A DNA stretch of 64,000 nt, taken from NCBI RefSeq assembly GCF_013744875.1, contig NZ_CP059399.1:4030001-4094000 (forward strand), written 5' to 3'. The position numbers and the translations under genes were made by a program. How positions within the stretch are numbered: the first letter of the stretch is position 1; the number at the start of each line of letters is the position of its first letter. Positions 21,164-30,668 of the stretch are shown piece after piece. The DNA is from Nocardia huaxiensis (GTDB lineage Bacteria; Actinomycetota; Actinomycetes; Mycobacteriales; Mycobacteriaceae). The notes under the pieces are model-generated. The model did no database searches. It had not been told where the DNA came from and worked only from the letters and a program-made list of their open reading frames with translations.

Positions 21164-22750
21164 GTGAATACACCCGCTCGCCGAGATGGCACACCGGAAC
21201 GTAGACAACGTGGAGGCGAACCGCCCAGGGGCGGTTCCCGCACCGCACGCGACCGGACCGACAGGTCCGACCGAGCGCGTGGCGGCAATTCATATGGGGG
21301 CTCGAGGGACGACTCGTACGGCTCGCGCGGAGGCGCTGGAGCCTACGGATCCCGTGGCACGGGCTCGCGCGGCGGCTCCGATTCGCGTGGCGGATCTCGC
21401 GGAAACAGCGGATCGTACGGCGGGTCGCGCAGCGGCGGTGACTCCTACGGCAGCTCGCGGAGCGGTTCCGGATCGTATGGTGAATCGCGGGGCGGCTCGC
21501 GGAGCGGTTCGGGTTCGTACGGCGGCTCGCGAGGCGGGTCTGATTCGTACGGTTCGCGTGGCGGCTCCGGCTCCTACAGCGGTTCGCGCGGCAATGCCGG
21601 TCCCTCGCGTGGCGGATCGCAGTCGCGGGGCGGCAGCGGATTCGGTGGTTCGCGTGGAGGTTCGGATTCGAATGGCGCGCGTGGGGGTTCGGACTCCTAC
21701 GGTTCGCGCGGTGGTTCCGATTCGCGTGGGCAGGGTCGCGGTGCGGTCGGCGCGCGCGGTGGAGATGCGCGAAACACTCAGGGGCGCACGGGCTTCGGGC
21801 CGGATCGCGCCGGGTTCGGGCGTGATCGCAATGCCGATCGCGGCCGGATCGGCGGTGGGCGCCCGTTCGCGTCGAGCGCGCCCAAGGGCAAGAAGCAGCA
21901 GCCGAAGCCGGATCGCAACGCTCCCGCGTCGGTGCTGCTGAGCAATGCCAAGCCGGCCCGTCGCCAGAACGTGGAGGTGCCCGAGGCCAAGGAGCTGCAG
22001 AAGCTGCCGTGGGGCGAGGGCGAGCGGCTGCAGAAGGTGCTGGCCAAGGCCGGTGTGGCCTCGCGCCGCGCGGCCGAGGAGATGATCGATGCCGGGCGCA
22101 TCGAGGTCGACGGCGTGATCGTGCAGGAGCAGGGTTTGCGCATCGATCCGCAGACCGCGGTCATCCGCGTCGACGGCGTGCGCGTGGTGGTGCGCGACGA
22201 GCAGGTGTACCTGGCGTTGAACAAGCCCAAGGGCTGGCAGTCCACCATGTCCGACGAGATGGGCCGCCCCTGTGTGGGCGACATTGTGGCGGAACGGGTT
22301 TCGGCCGGGCAGCGGCTGTTCCACGTGGGGCGTCTGGACGCCGACACCGAGGGCCTGCTGCTGCTCACCAATGACGGCGAGCTGGCGCACCGCCTCATGC
22401 ACCCGTCGTTCGAGGTGCCCAAGACCTACCTGGCCACGGTCAACGGCGAGGTCAATCACCGTGTGGTCGGCAAGCAGCTCAAGGACGGCATCGAGCTCGA
22501 GGACGGTCCCGCCAAGGTGGACAAGTTCGTGGTGCTCGAGGTCGGCAATGGCAAGTCGCTGGTGAAGGTGGTGCTGCACGAGGGCCGCAAGCACATCGTG
22601 CGCCGCCTGCTCGCCGGGGTCGGCCATCCGGTGACCGCGCTGGTTCGTACTCATATCGGTTCGATCGCACTGGGCGATCAGCGGCCGGGCACCCTGCGGG
22701 TGCTGGGCCGGGACGAAATCGGGAAGCTCTACGAGGCGGTGTCGTTGTGA
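21164..22750 (+). CDS. rluB: 23S rRNA pseudouridine synthase RluB with long SRGG-rich head
   Basis: A 528-residue protein whose last 255 residues are a standard RsuA/RluB-type pseudouridine synthase: an S4 domain ([32 protein letters not shown]), then the catalytic segment [26 protein letters not shown] with its Asp, and [18 protein letters not shown] C-terminal strands. The first about 230 residues are a disordered Gly/Ser/Arg region of repeats such as [13 protein letters not shown], much longer than in most RluB proteins, and likely an added RNA-binding region. The GTG at 21164 follows aggac. It overlaps cmk by four bases. Same position as Rv1711. Confidence 0.93.
   Translation: MNTPARRDGTPERRQRGGEPPRGGSRTARDRTDRSDRARGGNSYGGSRDDSYGSRGGAGAYGSRGTGSRGGSDSRGGSRGNSGSYGGSRSGGDSYGSSRSGSGSYGESRGGSRSGSGSYGGSRGGSDSYGSRGGSGSYSGSRGNAGPSRGGSQSRGGSGFGGSRGGSDSNGARGGSDSYGSRGGSDSRGQGRGAVGARGGDARNTQGRTGFGPDRAGFGRDRNADRGRIGGGRPFASSAPKGKKQQPKPDRNAPASVLLSNAKPARRQNVEVPEAKELQKLPWGEGERLQKVLAKAGVASRRAAEEMIDAGRIEVDGVIVQEQGLRIDPQTAVIRVDGVRVVVRDEQVYLALNKPKGWQSTMSDEMGRPCVGDIVAERVSAGQRLFHVGRLDADTEGLLLLTNDGELAHRLMHPSFEVPKTYLATVNGEVNHRVVGKQLKDGIELEDGPAKVDKFVVLEVGNGKSLVKVVLHEGRKHIVRRLLAGVGHPVTALVRTHIGSIALGDQRPGTLRVLGRDEIGKLYEAVSL
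21280..21780 (+). repeat. Degenerate repeats coding for GGSRGG/SYGSR units
   Basis: About 500 bases of loosely repeated units coding for combinations of GGSRGGS, SDSYGSR and SGSYGGSR. The units are too varied to count exactly and are not a CRISPR array, because there are no conserved unit/spacer boundaries. Confidence 0.8.
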
Positions 22751-23484
22751 ACGGTGTGGGAAGTCTGATCGACGCGACCGGCGCGCTGACCGGCAGTGCG
22801 TCGCTGGTCGTCGCCATGGACGGCCCGTCGGGCACCGGCAAGTCGAGCGTGTCGCGCCAGCTGGCGACCCGGCTCGAGGCCCGCTACCTCGACACCGGCG
22901 CGATGTACCGGGTGGCGACGCTGCGCGTGCTGCGCAGCGGCGTGGACCTCGACGATGCCGCCGCCATCGCGGTGGCGGTGAAGGAACTGCCGCTGACCAT
23001 CGGGACCGATCCGAGCCGGGAAGTGATCCAGCTCGACGGTGAGGATGTGTCCTCGGAGATTCGCGGCAATGCGGTCACCAAGGCCGTGTCCGCGGTGTCG
23101 GCCGTGCCGGAGGTGCGCGAGCAGCTCGTCGCCCTGCAGCGGGAGATCGCCGCGACCGCGGGCCGGATCGTGGTCGAGGGCCGCGATATCGGCACCGTCG
23201 TGCTCACCGGCGCGGATGTGAAGATCTATCTGACCGCGTCCGCGGAGGCTCGGGCGTCGCGCCGCAATGCGCAGAACATCGCCGAGGGTCGCGGCGACGA
23301 TTACGAAGCGGTGCTGGCCGATGTGCAGCGTCGCGACAACCTCGATTCCACGCGCGCGGTGTCCCCGCTGCGTCCGGCCGCGGACGCGATTCTGGTGGAC
23401 ACCAGCGACCTGAACAAGGACGAGGTCATCGACGAGCTGTACCGGGTTGTGGCACAGCAGATTTCGGCAGGAGGCGCGCAGTGA
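22747..23484 (+). CDS. cmk: Cytidylate kinase
   Basis: A 245-residue (d)CMP kinase. The P-loop is at residues about 26-35 ([16 protein letters not shown]), followed by [14 protein letters not shown], the family-specific substrate loop, and [35 protein letters not shown]. The GTG at 22747 overlaps the rluB stop, and the stop overlaps the der start by four bases. The scpA-scpB-rluB-cmk-der chain is therefore tightly coupled and matches Rv1709-Rv1713. The first 20 residues are a variable lead-in. Confidence 0.96.
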   Translation: MNGVGSLIDATGALTGSASLVVAMDGPSGTGKSSVSRQLATRLEARYLDTGAMYRVATLRVLRSGVDLDDAAAIAVAVKELPLTIGTDPSREVIQLDGEDVSSEIRGNAVTKAVSAVSAVPEVREQLVALQREIAATAGRIVVEGRDIGTVVLTGADVKIYLTASAEARASRRNAQNIAEGRGDDYEAVLADVQRRDNLDSTRAVSPLRPAADAILVDTSDLNKDEVIDELYRVVAQQISAGGAQ

Positions 23485-24893
23485 CGGACACCTTCGCCGG
23501 TGACGGCATCTGGTCGGACGAAACCGATTGGGAGATCGCCGAATTCGAGGGTGAGCAGGATGCCGAGCATGTCGCCATGCCGACGCTCGCCATCGTCGGC
23601 CGCCCGAATGTCGGCAAATCGACTCTGGTGAACCGGATTCTGGGCCGCCGTGAAGCGGTGGTCGAGGACATCCCGGGCGTGACCCGGGACCGCATTTCCT
23701 ACGAGGCCACCTGGGCCGGTCGCCGATTCCTGGTGCAGGACACCGGCGGCTGGGAGCCCGACGCCAAGGGCCTGCAGCAGTCGGTGGCCCGCCAGGCCGA
23801 GGTCGCCATGCGCACCGCGGACGCGATCCTGGTGGTCGTGGACGCGACCGTGGGCGCGACCTCCACCGATGAAGCGGTGGCGAAGGTGTTGCGCCGCTCC
23901 AAGACTCCGGTGATCCTGGTCGCCAACAAGGTCGACAACCAGAAGCTCGAAGCCGACGCCGCCGAGCTGTGGTCGCTGGGTCTCGGTGAGCCGCGCATGG
24001 TGTCGGCCGCGCACGGCCGTGGCACCGGCGATCTGCTCGACGATGTGCTGTCGGTGCTGCCCGAGACGCCGCGTGAGGATTCCGGCATTCACGGCGGACC
24101 GCGTCGCGTGGCGCTGGTGGGCAAGCCGAATGTCGGCAAGTCCAGCCTGATCAACAAGCTCTCCGGTGAAGAGCGCTCGGTCGTGCACAATGTCGCCGGC
24201 ACCACCGTCGACCCGGTCGACTCGCTGGTCGAATTGGGCGGCAAGCCCTGGAAATTCGTGGACACCGCCGGTCTGCGCCGCAAGGTCGGCAATGCCAGCG
24301 GCCACGAGTTCTACGCCTCGCTGCGCACCAAGTCGGCCATCGAGGCCGCCGAGGTGGCTGTCATGCTCATCGACGCCTCCGAGCCGATCACCGAGCAGGA
24401 TCTGCGCGTGATCAGCATGGTCGCCGAGACCGGCCGCGCCCTCGTGATCGCCTACAACAAGTGGGATCTGGTCGACGAGGACCGGCGCGAAATGCTCGAG
24501 CGTGAGATCGACCGCGAAATGGTCCAGGTGCGCTGGGCGCAACGGGTGAACATCTCCGCGCACACCGGCCGTGCGGTCCAGAAGCTGGTTCCGGCAATGG
24601 AAACCGCGCTGGAGTCCTGGGACAAGCGCATTTCCACCGGCCGCCTGAACAACTGGCTCAAAGAGGTCATCGCGGCCACGCCGCCGCCCATGCGGGGCGG
24701 TCGCCTGCCGCGCGTGCTCTTCGCCACCCAGGCGTCCACCCGCCCGCCGACGTTCGTGCTCTTCACGACGGGCTTCCTGGAGGCCGGTTACCGCCGCTTC
24801 ATCGAGCGAAAGCTGCGCGAGGAGTTCAACTTCGACGGTTCGCCGGTGCGCGTGAACGTGCGCGTGCGCGAGAAGCGGGAACGCAAGAAGTAG
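23481..24893 (+). CDS. der: Ribosome-assembly GTPase Der (EngA)
   Basis: A 470-residue GTPase with two consecutive G domains, used in 50S subunit maturation. G1 motifs are [10 protein letters not shown] and [17 protein letters not shown] and DTAGLRRK are the two G3 motifs; NKVD and NKWD are the two G4 motifs. A C-terminal KH-like domain follows, ending [14 protein letters not shown]. The first 35 residues are acidic and variable. The GTG at 23481 overlaps the cmk stop. A strong terminator at 24908 closes the operon. Confidence 0.97.
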   Translation: MTDTFAGDGIWSDETDWEIAEFEGEQDAEHVAMPTLAIVGRPNVGKSTLVNRILGRREAVVEDIPGVTRDRISYEATWAGRRFLVQDTGGWEPDAKGLQQSVARQAEVAMRTADAILVVVDATVGATSTDEAVAKVLRRSKTPVILVANKVDNQKLEADAAELWSLGLGEPRMVSAAHGRGTGDLLDDVLSVLPETPREDSGIHGGPRRVALVGKPNVGKSSLINKLSGEERSVVHNVAGTTVDPVDSLVELGGKPWKFVDTAGLRRKVGNASGHEFYASLRTKSAIEAAEVAVMLIDASEPITEQDLRVISMVAETGRALVIAYNKWDLVDEDRREMLEREIDREMVQVRWAQRVNISAHTGRAVQKLVPAMETALESWDKRISTGRLNNWLKEVIAATPPPMRGGRLPRVLFATQASTRPPTFVLFTTGFLEAGYRRFIERKLREEFNFDGSPVRVNVRVREKRERKK

Positions 24894-24907
24894 ACGCGAG
24901 CGGTACG

Positions 24908-24950
24908 GCGGCCCGGGTGCGGTGTGAACCGCACCCGGGCCGCTTGTTTT
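24908..24950 (+). terminator. Intrinsic terminator after der
   Basis: A perfect 16-base stem (gcggcccgggtgcggt/accgcacccgggccgc) with a 4-base loop at 24908-24943, followed by ttgtttt. It ends the scp-rluB-cmk-der transcript. Confidence 0.92.
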
Positions 24951-25038
24951 CTGCGGCCTTCCGGCTCGCTCCTGCGCAGTTGCGGTGAATGTGCCCGCGA
25001 TCCGATTCCACCCTCGCCGAACCGGAGCACCGGAGGTT

Positions 25039-25056
25039 CGGATCGGAGTACCGTGC
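25039..25056 (+). promoter_or_regulatory. Duplicated promoter-like element, copy 1
   Basis: cggatcggagtaccgtgc is identical to 27398-27415. It lies 28 bases before the first kinase start; copy 2 lies 27 bases before the second. The internal taccgt fits a -10 hexamer. Confidence 0.5.
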
Positions 25057-25084
25057 GAAAGATCCGCCGACTGTTGGGGGCCGA

Positions 25085-27322
25085 ATGCTGCGCGCTGGAG
25101 AGGTTTTCGCGGGGTACGTCATCGAGCGCTGGCTCGGTGACGGCGATCTGGGTGAGTCGTATCTGGCTCGGCACATGCGATTGCCACGACATGTCGTGAT
25201 CCAGCTGCTGCACCCGGAATTCGGTGCGGATGCGCAGGTCCGGGCCCGCTTCGAGCAGGAGGCCGAGCAGGCGGCGCGGCTGGATCATCCGAATGTGGTG
25301 CCGGTGCCGGACTGCGGGTTCGAGGGTGACCGGTTGTGGATCGTCTCCCCGTACATCGATGGGGCGGACGCGTCGAGTGCGGTCGCCATGCTGCCGCCCG
25401 TGGGGGCCGTGCACATTGTCGCGGAGGTGGCGGCGGCGCTCGACTACGCGCATGCGGCCGGTGTGCTGCACCGCGATGTGCGACCGGCGACCATCGTGCT
25501 GGCGCGGCCGGCACCCGGATACGGGGCGCGAATCCTGCTGTCGAACTTCGGCATCGGGTTCCTGCGCGGGGAGACGACGGCGCTGCCGTGGAGCGGGATG
25601 CGGACCGGCGCGCTGGGTTGCGTGTCGCCGGAACAATTGTCGGGGCAGGGGGCCGAGCCGCGGTCGGATCAGTACTCCCTCGCATGCTGTCTGTACTGGC
25701 TGTTGAGTGGGTCGGCGCCGTTCGAGGGGGTGCATGCCGCCGAGGTGATCGACGGGCACCTGCACCGCCCGCCGCCCTCGGTGAGTGCCCGGCGGTCGAT
25801 GGTGCCCGCGGCCATGGACGAGGTGCTGGCGCGCGCCCTGGCCAAGGATCCGGCCGAAAGATTCGGGTCCTGTGCGGAATTCGCCGCCGAGGCGGCGCGA
25901 GTATTGACCGAAGCCCCGGCAGCGGTCGCCAAGGCATCGTCCGGGCCGGTGGCGGCGAATGTGGAAAAGCGCCTGGCGCAGGTGAATTCGAAGTACATGC
26001 AGGCGCGGGCGGCCGCGCGCCGGGCAATGCCCGAGCCGGATCGTCAGGGCCGGGGACGGCTGGTGGCGGGGGCGATCGTGCTGGTCGTGCTGCTCGGCGC
26101 GGTGGTTGGAATCGCCTGGCTGGATGAGGATTCGGGGACGAACGCCCCGGCCGAATCGGGTACGGTCGCGGCCACGCCGACCTCCGGCGGCGCGCCGCGC
26201 GGCGCGAGCCTCGAGGCGATGCCCCCCGATTCCGGCTTCACGCCGCTGTCGCTGATCGATCCCCGGGGGCAGGCGGTGCCGGATGTGACCGCCGGACCGT
26301 ATCCGGCCGACTTCGGCACGGGAGCGACCTGCGCTCCGGCGAGCATCGCCATGGCGGGTGCGCTCGCGGGCGAATACCAGCTGTCGGGACGCAGTGTGCT
26401 CGGCGGGATTCGGCTGGCGCTCGATCACTTCACCCGCGCGAATCCGGGCTGCCCCGTGTCGATCCGGGAGTTCGACACCGGCGGAATGCCCGCCACCGCC
26501 GCGCAGATCGTGCCGAACCTGGCGGCGGACCCCTCCACGCTGGCGGTGATCGGCCCGGTCTTCTCCGCCGAAACCCTGGCCGCCGGAACCACTCTCAACG
26601 ATGCCGGGCTGCCGTTCCTGACACCATCGGCGGGCGGCTCGGCGCTGACCACGGCGGGCTGGCACGGCTTCCTCCGCGGCACGGCGAGCACCGATGTGCA
26701 GGCGTCCGCGCTGGGCGGCTATCTGACCACGACCGCACACTACGGCCGGGTGTGCGTGCTGTCGGACGGAACGGAATCCGGACTGTCACTGGCACAGGGC
26801 ATTACATCCGCAGCGGGTGGGATTGTCGACCAGTCCTGTTCGGCCGCACTGCCGCCCGGCGCGGACCCCGCCGCCCTGATCGCTACGATCGCCGCCGCGG
26901 CCCCCGACGCCATCGTCTACGGCGGCTACGCGAGTGCCGCCGCCCCGATGCTGCTGAGCCTGCGCGCGGCGGGCATCACCGCGCCGTTCCTCGCCGGTGA
27001 CGACGCCTTCGACCCGGCGTTCACCCACGCGGTCGGCGATGCGGGCAAGGGGTCGGTCCTGGCGTGCGCGTGCGCTCCCGTCACCGCCGGTTTCCGCGCC
27101 GACTATACGGCCGCGACCGGCGAATCCCCCGGCATCTACGCCGCGGAAGCCTACGATCTGACCGCGATCGTGCTGCGCGGCATCGCCTCCGGTCATACCA
27201 CGCGCGCCGACCTGCTCACCTACCTGCGGGCCTACCGGGGAACCGGCATCGCCCACTCCTACGGCTGGACCGAGACGGGCGAACCAGCCGACCCTCGAAT
27301 CTGGTTGTACCGGGCCGGATAG
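25085..27322 (+). CDS. Receptor-like pseudokinase fused to periplasmic ligand-binding domain
   Basis: A 745-residue membrane protein: PknB-type kinase domain (residues 11-270), one membrane helix (LVAGAIVLVVLLGAVVGIAWL, near residue 330), and an extracytoplasmic type I periplasmic-binding domain of the LivK/branched-chain amino-acid receptor type (residues about 410-740). The kinase fold is intact but catalysis looks lost. The beta-3 Lys is Gln40, the DFG Asp is Asn154 (SNFG), and the HRD segment reads HRDVRPAT instead of HRDVKPAN. The Gly-rich loop (GDGDLG) keeps its glycines. The ATG at 25085 matches the paralogue start MLRAG. The downstream paralogue at 27443 keeps all these residues. A sensor or allosteric partner role is inferred. 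Confidence 0.88.
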   Translation: MLRAGEVFAGYVIERWLGDGDLGESYLARHMRLPRHVVIQLLHPEFGADAQVRARFEQEAEQAARLDHPNVVPVPDCGFEGDRLWIVSPYIDGADASSAVAMLPPVGAVHIVAEVAAALDYAHAAGVLHRDVRPATIVLARPAPGYGARILLSNFGIGFLRGETTALPWSGMRTGALGCVSPEQLSGQGAEPRSDQYSLACCLYWLLSGSAPFEGVHAAEVIDGHLHRPPPSVSARRSMVPAAMDEVLARALAKDPAERFGSCAEFAAEAARVLTEAPAAVAKASSGPVAANVEKRLAQVNSKYMQARAAARRAMPEPDRQGRGRLVAGAIVLVVLLGAVVGIAWLDEDSGTNAPAESGTVAATPTSGGAPRGASLEAMPPDSGFTPLSLIDPRGQAVPDVTAGPYPADFGTGATCAPASIAMAGALAGEYQLSGRSVLGGIRLALDHFTRANPGCPVSIREFDTGGMPATAAQIVPNLAADPSTLAVIGPVFSAETLAAGTTLNDAGLPFLTPSAGGSALTTAGWHGFLRGTASTDVQASALGGYLTTTAHYGRVCVLSDGTESGLSLAQGITSAAGGIVDQSCSAALPPGADPAALIATIAAAAPDAIVYGGYASAAAPMLLSLRAAGITAPFLAGDDAFDPAFTHAVGDAGKGSVLACACAPVTAGFRADYTAATGESPGIYAAEAYDLTAIVLRGIASGHTTRADLLTYLRAYRGTGIAHSYGWTETGEPADPRIWLYRAG

Positions 27323-27397
27323 CGCCGCAGACCGGTGCGCGATACGAGCGTGTCCGAATCCCGCCGCCGTTGCCCCGGATCGACGGCCGAGTGCGAG

Positions 27398-27415
27398 CGG
27401 ATCGGAGTACCGTGC
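27398..27415 (+). promoter_or_regulatory. Duplicated promoter-like element, copy 2
   Basis: Identical over 18 bases to 25039-25056 and at nearly the same distance from its start codon. It shows that the tandem kinase genes were duplicated with their promoter, and that the site has been kept while flanking bases changed. Confidence 0.5.
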
Positions 27416-27442
27416 AGAGGTCCGCGGATTCGAGGGGGCACG

Positions 27443-29824
27443 ATGTTGCGCGCTGGGGACGTCTTCGCCGGGTACCTCATTCAACGCCGGCTGGGCAGCG
27501 GCGGCATGGGGGAGGTGTATCTGGCCAAGCATCCGCGCCTGCCCCGCTCGGTGGCCGTGAAGTTGCTGAATCGGGATTTCGTGGCGGACGACGAGATCCG
27601 CGGGCGGTTCGAGCGCGAGGCGGATCTCATTGCCCGGCTGGACCATCCGAATATCGTGTCGGTGCTGGATCGGGGTGTCGAGGACGATCGGCTGTGGATC
27701 TCCATGCAGTACGTCGACGGCGCGGACGCTTCGACGCTCACCCCGGCCACCCTGCCGCCGGAACAGGCGGTGCACATCGTCGCCGAGGTGGCGAAGGCGC
27801 TCGACTACGCACATTCGGTAGGTGTCCTGCACCGCGATGTCAAACCCGCGAACATCATGCTGGCCCAGCACGCCCCCGGATACGGGGAACGAGTGCTGCT
27901 GGCCGACTTCGGCATAGCCCGCCTGCTGGGCGCGACCAACAATCTGACCCGCACCGGATCGCTCACCGTCACGCTGGCCTACGCCTCACCCGAGCAACTG
28001 TCGGGCGTGACCCTGGATGCCCGATCCGACCAGTATTCGCTGGCCTGCACCCTGTTCTGGCTGCTGTGCGGCTCGACCCCGTTCGAATCCGCCGAGCCCA
28101 CCGCGGTGATCACCGGCCACCTGCACTTCCCGCCGCCACCGGTGAGCGCGCGCCGGGCGGGCTTGCCCGCGACCATCGACGCGGTGCTGATCCGCGCGCT
28201 CGGAAAACGACCCGACGACCGCTTCGGATCGTGCACCGAATTCGCCACGGCCGCCGGACAGGCACTCGCGTTCTCGGCGGGAACACCGGATTCCGCTGCC
28301 GCGCAGGCAAATCCGGCGGGTGAGCCGCCGGAGTCCGCGGTGACAGTGGGGTATCCCTCGGGGATCCCCCCTACCTTGTCGGATCCTGCCGCAGCACACC
28401 GGAATCCAGTGGACCAGGGAAGATGGCGGGATCCGGCGGCGCAACCGGTGGTACCGCAACAGGGTTGGATGCCCCCACAGCCCTCTGGGAATTCCGGGCC
28501 GGGGTACGCCATTCCGGGCGGCCCGCCGCCCCCGGCAAGCTCGCCGCCGTCCGGTCCGCCGCACTCGAGCGGAAGCCGCGCCAAGTGGTGGCTCGCGGCC
28601 GGTGCGGCCGCGGTGGTCGTGGTGATCGCCGTGACCGTAGGCATTCTGCGCTGGGGCGCAAAGGATTCCGGATCGCAGGACAATGCGGCCGCCGCGGGCT
28701 CTGCGGTGAGCACGGTGCAACCGGTGCCGCTGATCTCCGGCATCGAGCCGATCGGACGGCTCGACGCACAGGGCAATCTCGAATCCTCTTTCGGTGCAGG
28801 CCCCTACCCGGCCGAAACGACATCGGCGACCTGCACGCCGCAGACCATTGCGATCGCGGGCCCGCTGTCGGGCCCGAACGCGCCGCTGGGCCGCAATGTG
28901 CTCGGCGGGCTGCGGCTGGCGGTGGATCAGTTCACCAAGCGAAATCCGGACTGCTCGATCACCGTGCGGGAATTCGACACGCTGGGCCAGCCGCAGACGT
29001 CGGCGCAAGTGATACCACAGATCGTGAACGACCCGTCGGTGATCGCCCTGATCGGCCCGGTGTTCTCCGGTGAGACGAAGGCCAATGGCAAGGTCCTCAG
29101 TGATGCGGGCCTGCCGTTCCTGACGCCCTCCGCGACCAATGCGACACTCTCCCAACAGGGTTGGCGCACCTTCTTCCGCGGGCTGGCGAGCGATGACATC
29201 CAGGGTCCGGCGCTGGGCCGCTATCTGGCCGGCAGCGTTGGTGTCACTCGCGCGTGCGTCATCTCGGACGACACCGAATACGGTGTCGGTATTGCCGCGG
29301 CCATGACTACCGAGCTGGGAACCGCTGCGCTGCCGTCTTGTTCCGGCACCATTCCACTGGGCAAGGACGCGAGCGACATGGTCGGCAAGATTGCGGCGGC
29401 GGCGCCGGACGCGGTGTATTACGGCGGCTACTACTCCGAATCCGCGCCGATTCTGAAGCAGTTGCGCAAGGCGGGGGTGTTCGCCCAGTTCTACTCCGGC
29501 GACGGCAGTTTCGATCCGGAGTTCGTCAGTGGTGCGGGTTCCGACGGGTCCGGCACCACGCTCACGTGTGCGTGCGGCCCGGCCGCGTCCGGCTTCGACA
29601 CCGATTACCGGTCGCTGATCGGATCGGCGCCCGGCGTGTACTCCGTGGAGGCGTACGACCTCGCCACGATCGTGCTGGGCGGCATCGCATCCGGTAAGAC
29701 CTCGCGCGCCGACCTGCTCGCCTACCTGAAGGGTTTCGATGGCGTGGGTCTGGCCGGTTATTACCGCTGGGCCGACAACGGTGAACCGGCCGAACCGCGC
29801 GTGTGGCTGTATCAGGTGAGCTGA
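27443..29824 (+). CDS. Ser/Thr protein kinase fused to periplasmic ligand-binding domain
   Basis: A 793-residue transmembrane kinase, paralogous to the preceding gene. The kinase domain is complete: Gly-loop GSGGMGEVY, beta-3 Lys40 in VAVKLL, HRDVKPANIM with Asp132, and ADFGIAR with Asp155. A Pro-rich juxtamembrane linker of about 100 residues follows, then one membrane helix (AAGAAAVVVVIAVTVGIL) and a LivK-type ligand-binding domain with about six cysteines. It should sense a small molecule outside the membrane and phosphorylate cytoplasmic targets; the ligand is unknown. The ATG at 27443 follows cgaggggg. No transporter permease genes are adjacent, so the binding domain is used for sensing rather than import. 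Confidence 0.92.
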   Translation: MLRAGDVFAGYLIQRRLGSGGMGEVYLAKHPRLPRSVAVKLLNRDFVADDEIRGRFEREADLIARLDHPNIVSVLDRGVEDDRLWISMQYVDGADASTLTPATLPPEQAVHIVAEVAKALDYAHSVGVLHRDVKPANIMLAQHAPGYGERVLLADFGIARLLGATNNLTRTGSLTVTLAYASPEQLSGVTLDARSDQYSLACTLFWLLCGSTPFESAEPTAVITGHLHFPPPPVSARRAGLPATIDAVLIRALGKRPDDRFGSCTEFATAAGQALAFSAGTPDSAAAQANPAGEPPESAVTVGYPSGIPPTLSDPAAAHRNPVDQGRWRDPAAQPVVPQQGWMPPQPSGNSGPGYAIPGGPPPPASSPPSGPPHSSGSRAKWWLAAGAAAVVVVIAVTVGILRWGAKDSGSQDNAAAAGSAVSTVQPVPLISGIEPIGRLDAQGNLESSFGAGPYPAETTSATCTPQTIAIAGPLSGPNAPLGRNVLGGLRLAVDQFTKRNPDCSITVREFDTLGQPQTSAQVIPQIVNDPSVIALIGPVFSGETKANGKVLSDAGLPFLTPSATNATLSQQGWRTFFRGLASDDIQGPALGRYLAGSVGVTRACVISDDTEYGVGIAAAMTTELGTAALPSCSGTIPLGKDASDMVGKIAAAAPDAVYYGGYYSESAPILKQLRKAGVFAQFYSGDGSFDPEFVSGAGSDGSGTTLTCACGPAASGFDTDYRSLIGSAPGVYSVEAYDLATIVLGGIASGKTSRADLLAYLKGFDGVGLAGYYRWADNGEPAEPRVWLYQVS

Positions 29825-29831
29825 CGATGCG

Positions 29832-30563
29832 TCAGGCCCCGGCTGTGCCCCCGATGAAGACTTCGTAGCCGTCCAGGAGCCGGTCCAGGAAGAAGGCGAA
29901 ATCGGCTTCGTCCCAGTCGATGTCGTCGCTGTCGAAGGCGCGGTGGGAGATGGCGCTGTGGACGGCGGGGTAGCGGGTGGGGTCGACCACCCGCAGGAGC
30001 ATCTCCTGATAGTCGATCTCGTGGGATCTGCTGACCATGTCGCGGAGGAAGCGGGTGCGGCCGATGACGGACAGCGAAAGATTCAGCAGGAGTTGGAGTT
30101 TCAATGGCTCGGCGACGGGTACGGCGGCCAGTGTGGACATGCCGGCTTCCAGCCAGGCCATATTGTTGGGGCCCAGCGGGGGTGAGTTCATGGGGATGTC
30201 GAGCCACCACGGGTGGGCTCGGATCGCCCGGTGTTCGGCCCAGGCCCAGGCTTCCAGGCCGGTCCGCCAGCCCGCCTCGCGGGGGATTGCCGGTGGTTCG
30301 CCGATGGCGCGATCCAGTAGCAGATCGACGAGTGTGTCCTTGCTGTCGACGTAGCGGTAGAGGGACATGGTGGTGAAGCCGAGTTCTTTGGCGACGCGGG
30401 CCATGGAGAGCGCGGCGTAGCCCTCGGCGTCGGCGACGGTAATGGCGGCCTGGACGATCTGATCCAGCGACAGGCCGCGTTTGGGCCCGCGGCTGCCCGT
30501 GCCGGTGTGGTCCCACAGCAGTTCCATGGACTTGGGGAGTGGGGCCCGGTCGGGCGTGTGCAT
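29832..30563 (-). CDS. TetR-family regulator of the adjacent ABC exporter
   Basis: A 243-residue regulator with an N-terminal helix-turn-helix (LSLDQIVQAAITVADAEGYAALSMARVAKELGFTTMSLYRYVDSKDTLVDLLLD, residues about 31-84) and a TetR_C-like effector domain. A 30-residue unstructured head precedes it. It is divergent from a DrrA-like ATPase, with about 105 bases between the starts containing a 15-base inverted repeat. This layout is the classic arrangement for a repressor of a drug exporter that also represses itself. The inducer is unknown. Start ATG 30563. Confidence 0.92.
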   Translation of the reverse strand: MHTPDRAPLPKSMELLWDHTGTGSRGPKRGLSLDQIVQAAITVADAEGYAALSMARVAKELGFTTMSLYRYVDSKDTLVDLLLDRAIGEPPAIPREAGWRTGLEAWAWAEHRAIRAHPWWLDIPMNSPPLGPNNMAWLEAGMSTLAAVPVAEPLKLQLLLNLSLSVIGRTRFLRDMVSRSHEIDYQEMLLRVVDPTRYPAVHSAISHRAFDSDDIDWDEADFAFFLDRLLDGYEVFIGGTAGA

Positions 30564-30633
30564 GCGGCCTCCTGTCGTGGGTTCCTCTCACATCTTGCGC
30601 CATGCCCGAAACTGTGTAGCCTGTACACATCGA

Positions 30634-30648
30634 GTGTATGTCATACAC
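30634..30648. promoter_or_regulatory. Operator between tetR and the ABC exporter
   Basis: gtgtatgtcatacac is a perfect inverted repeat with 7-base arms around one base. A related imperfect copy (gtgtagcctgtacac) lies at 30614-30628, so two regulator dimers may bind. Confidence 0.65.
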
Positions 30649-30668
30649 AGTTTTTGATCGGGGTTCTC

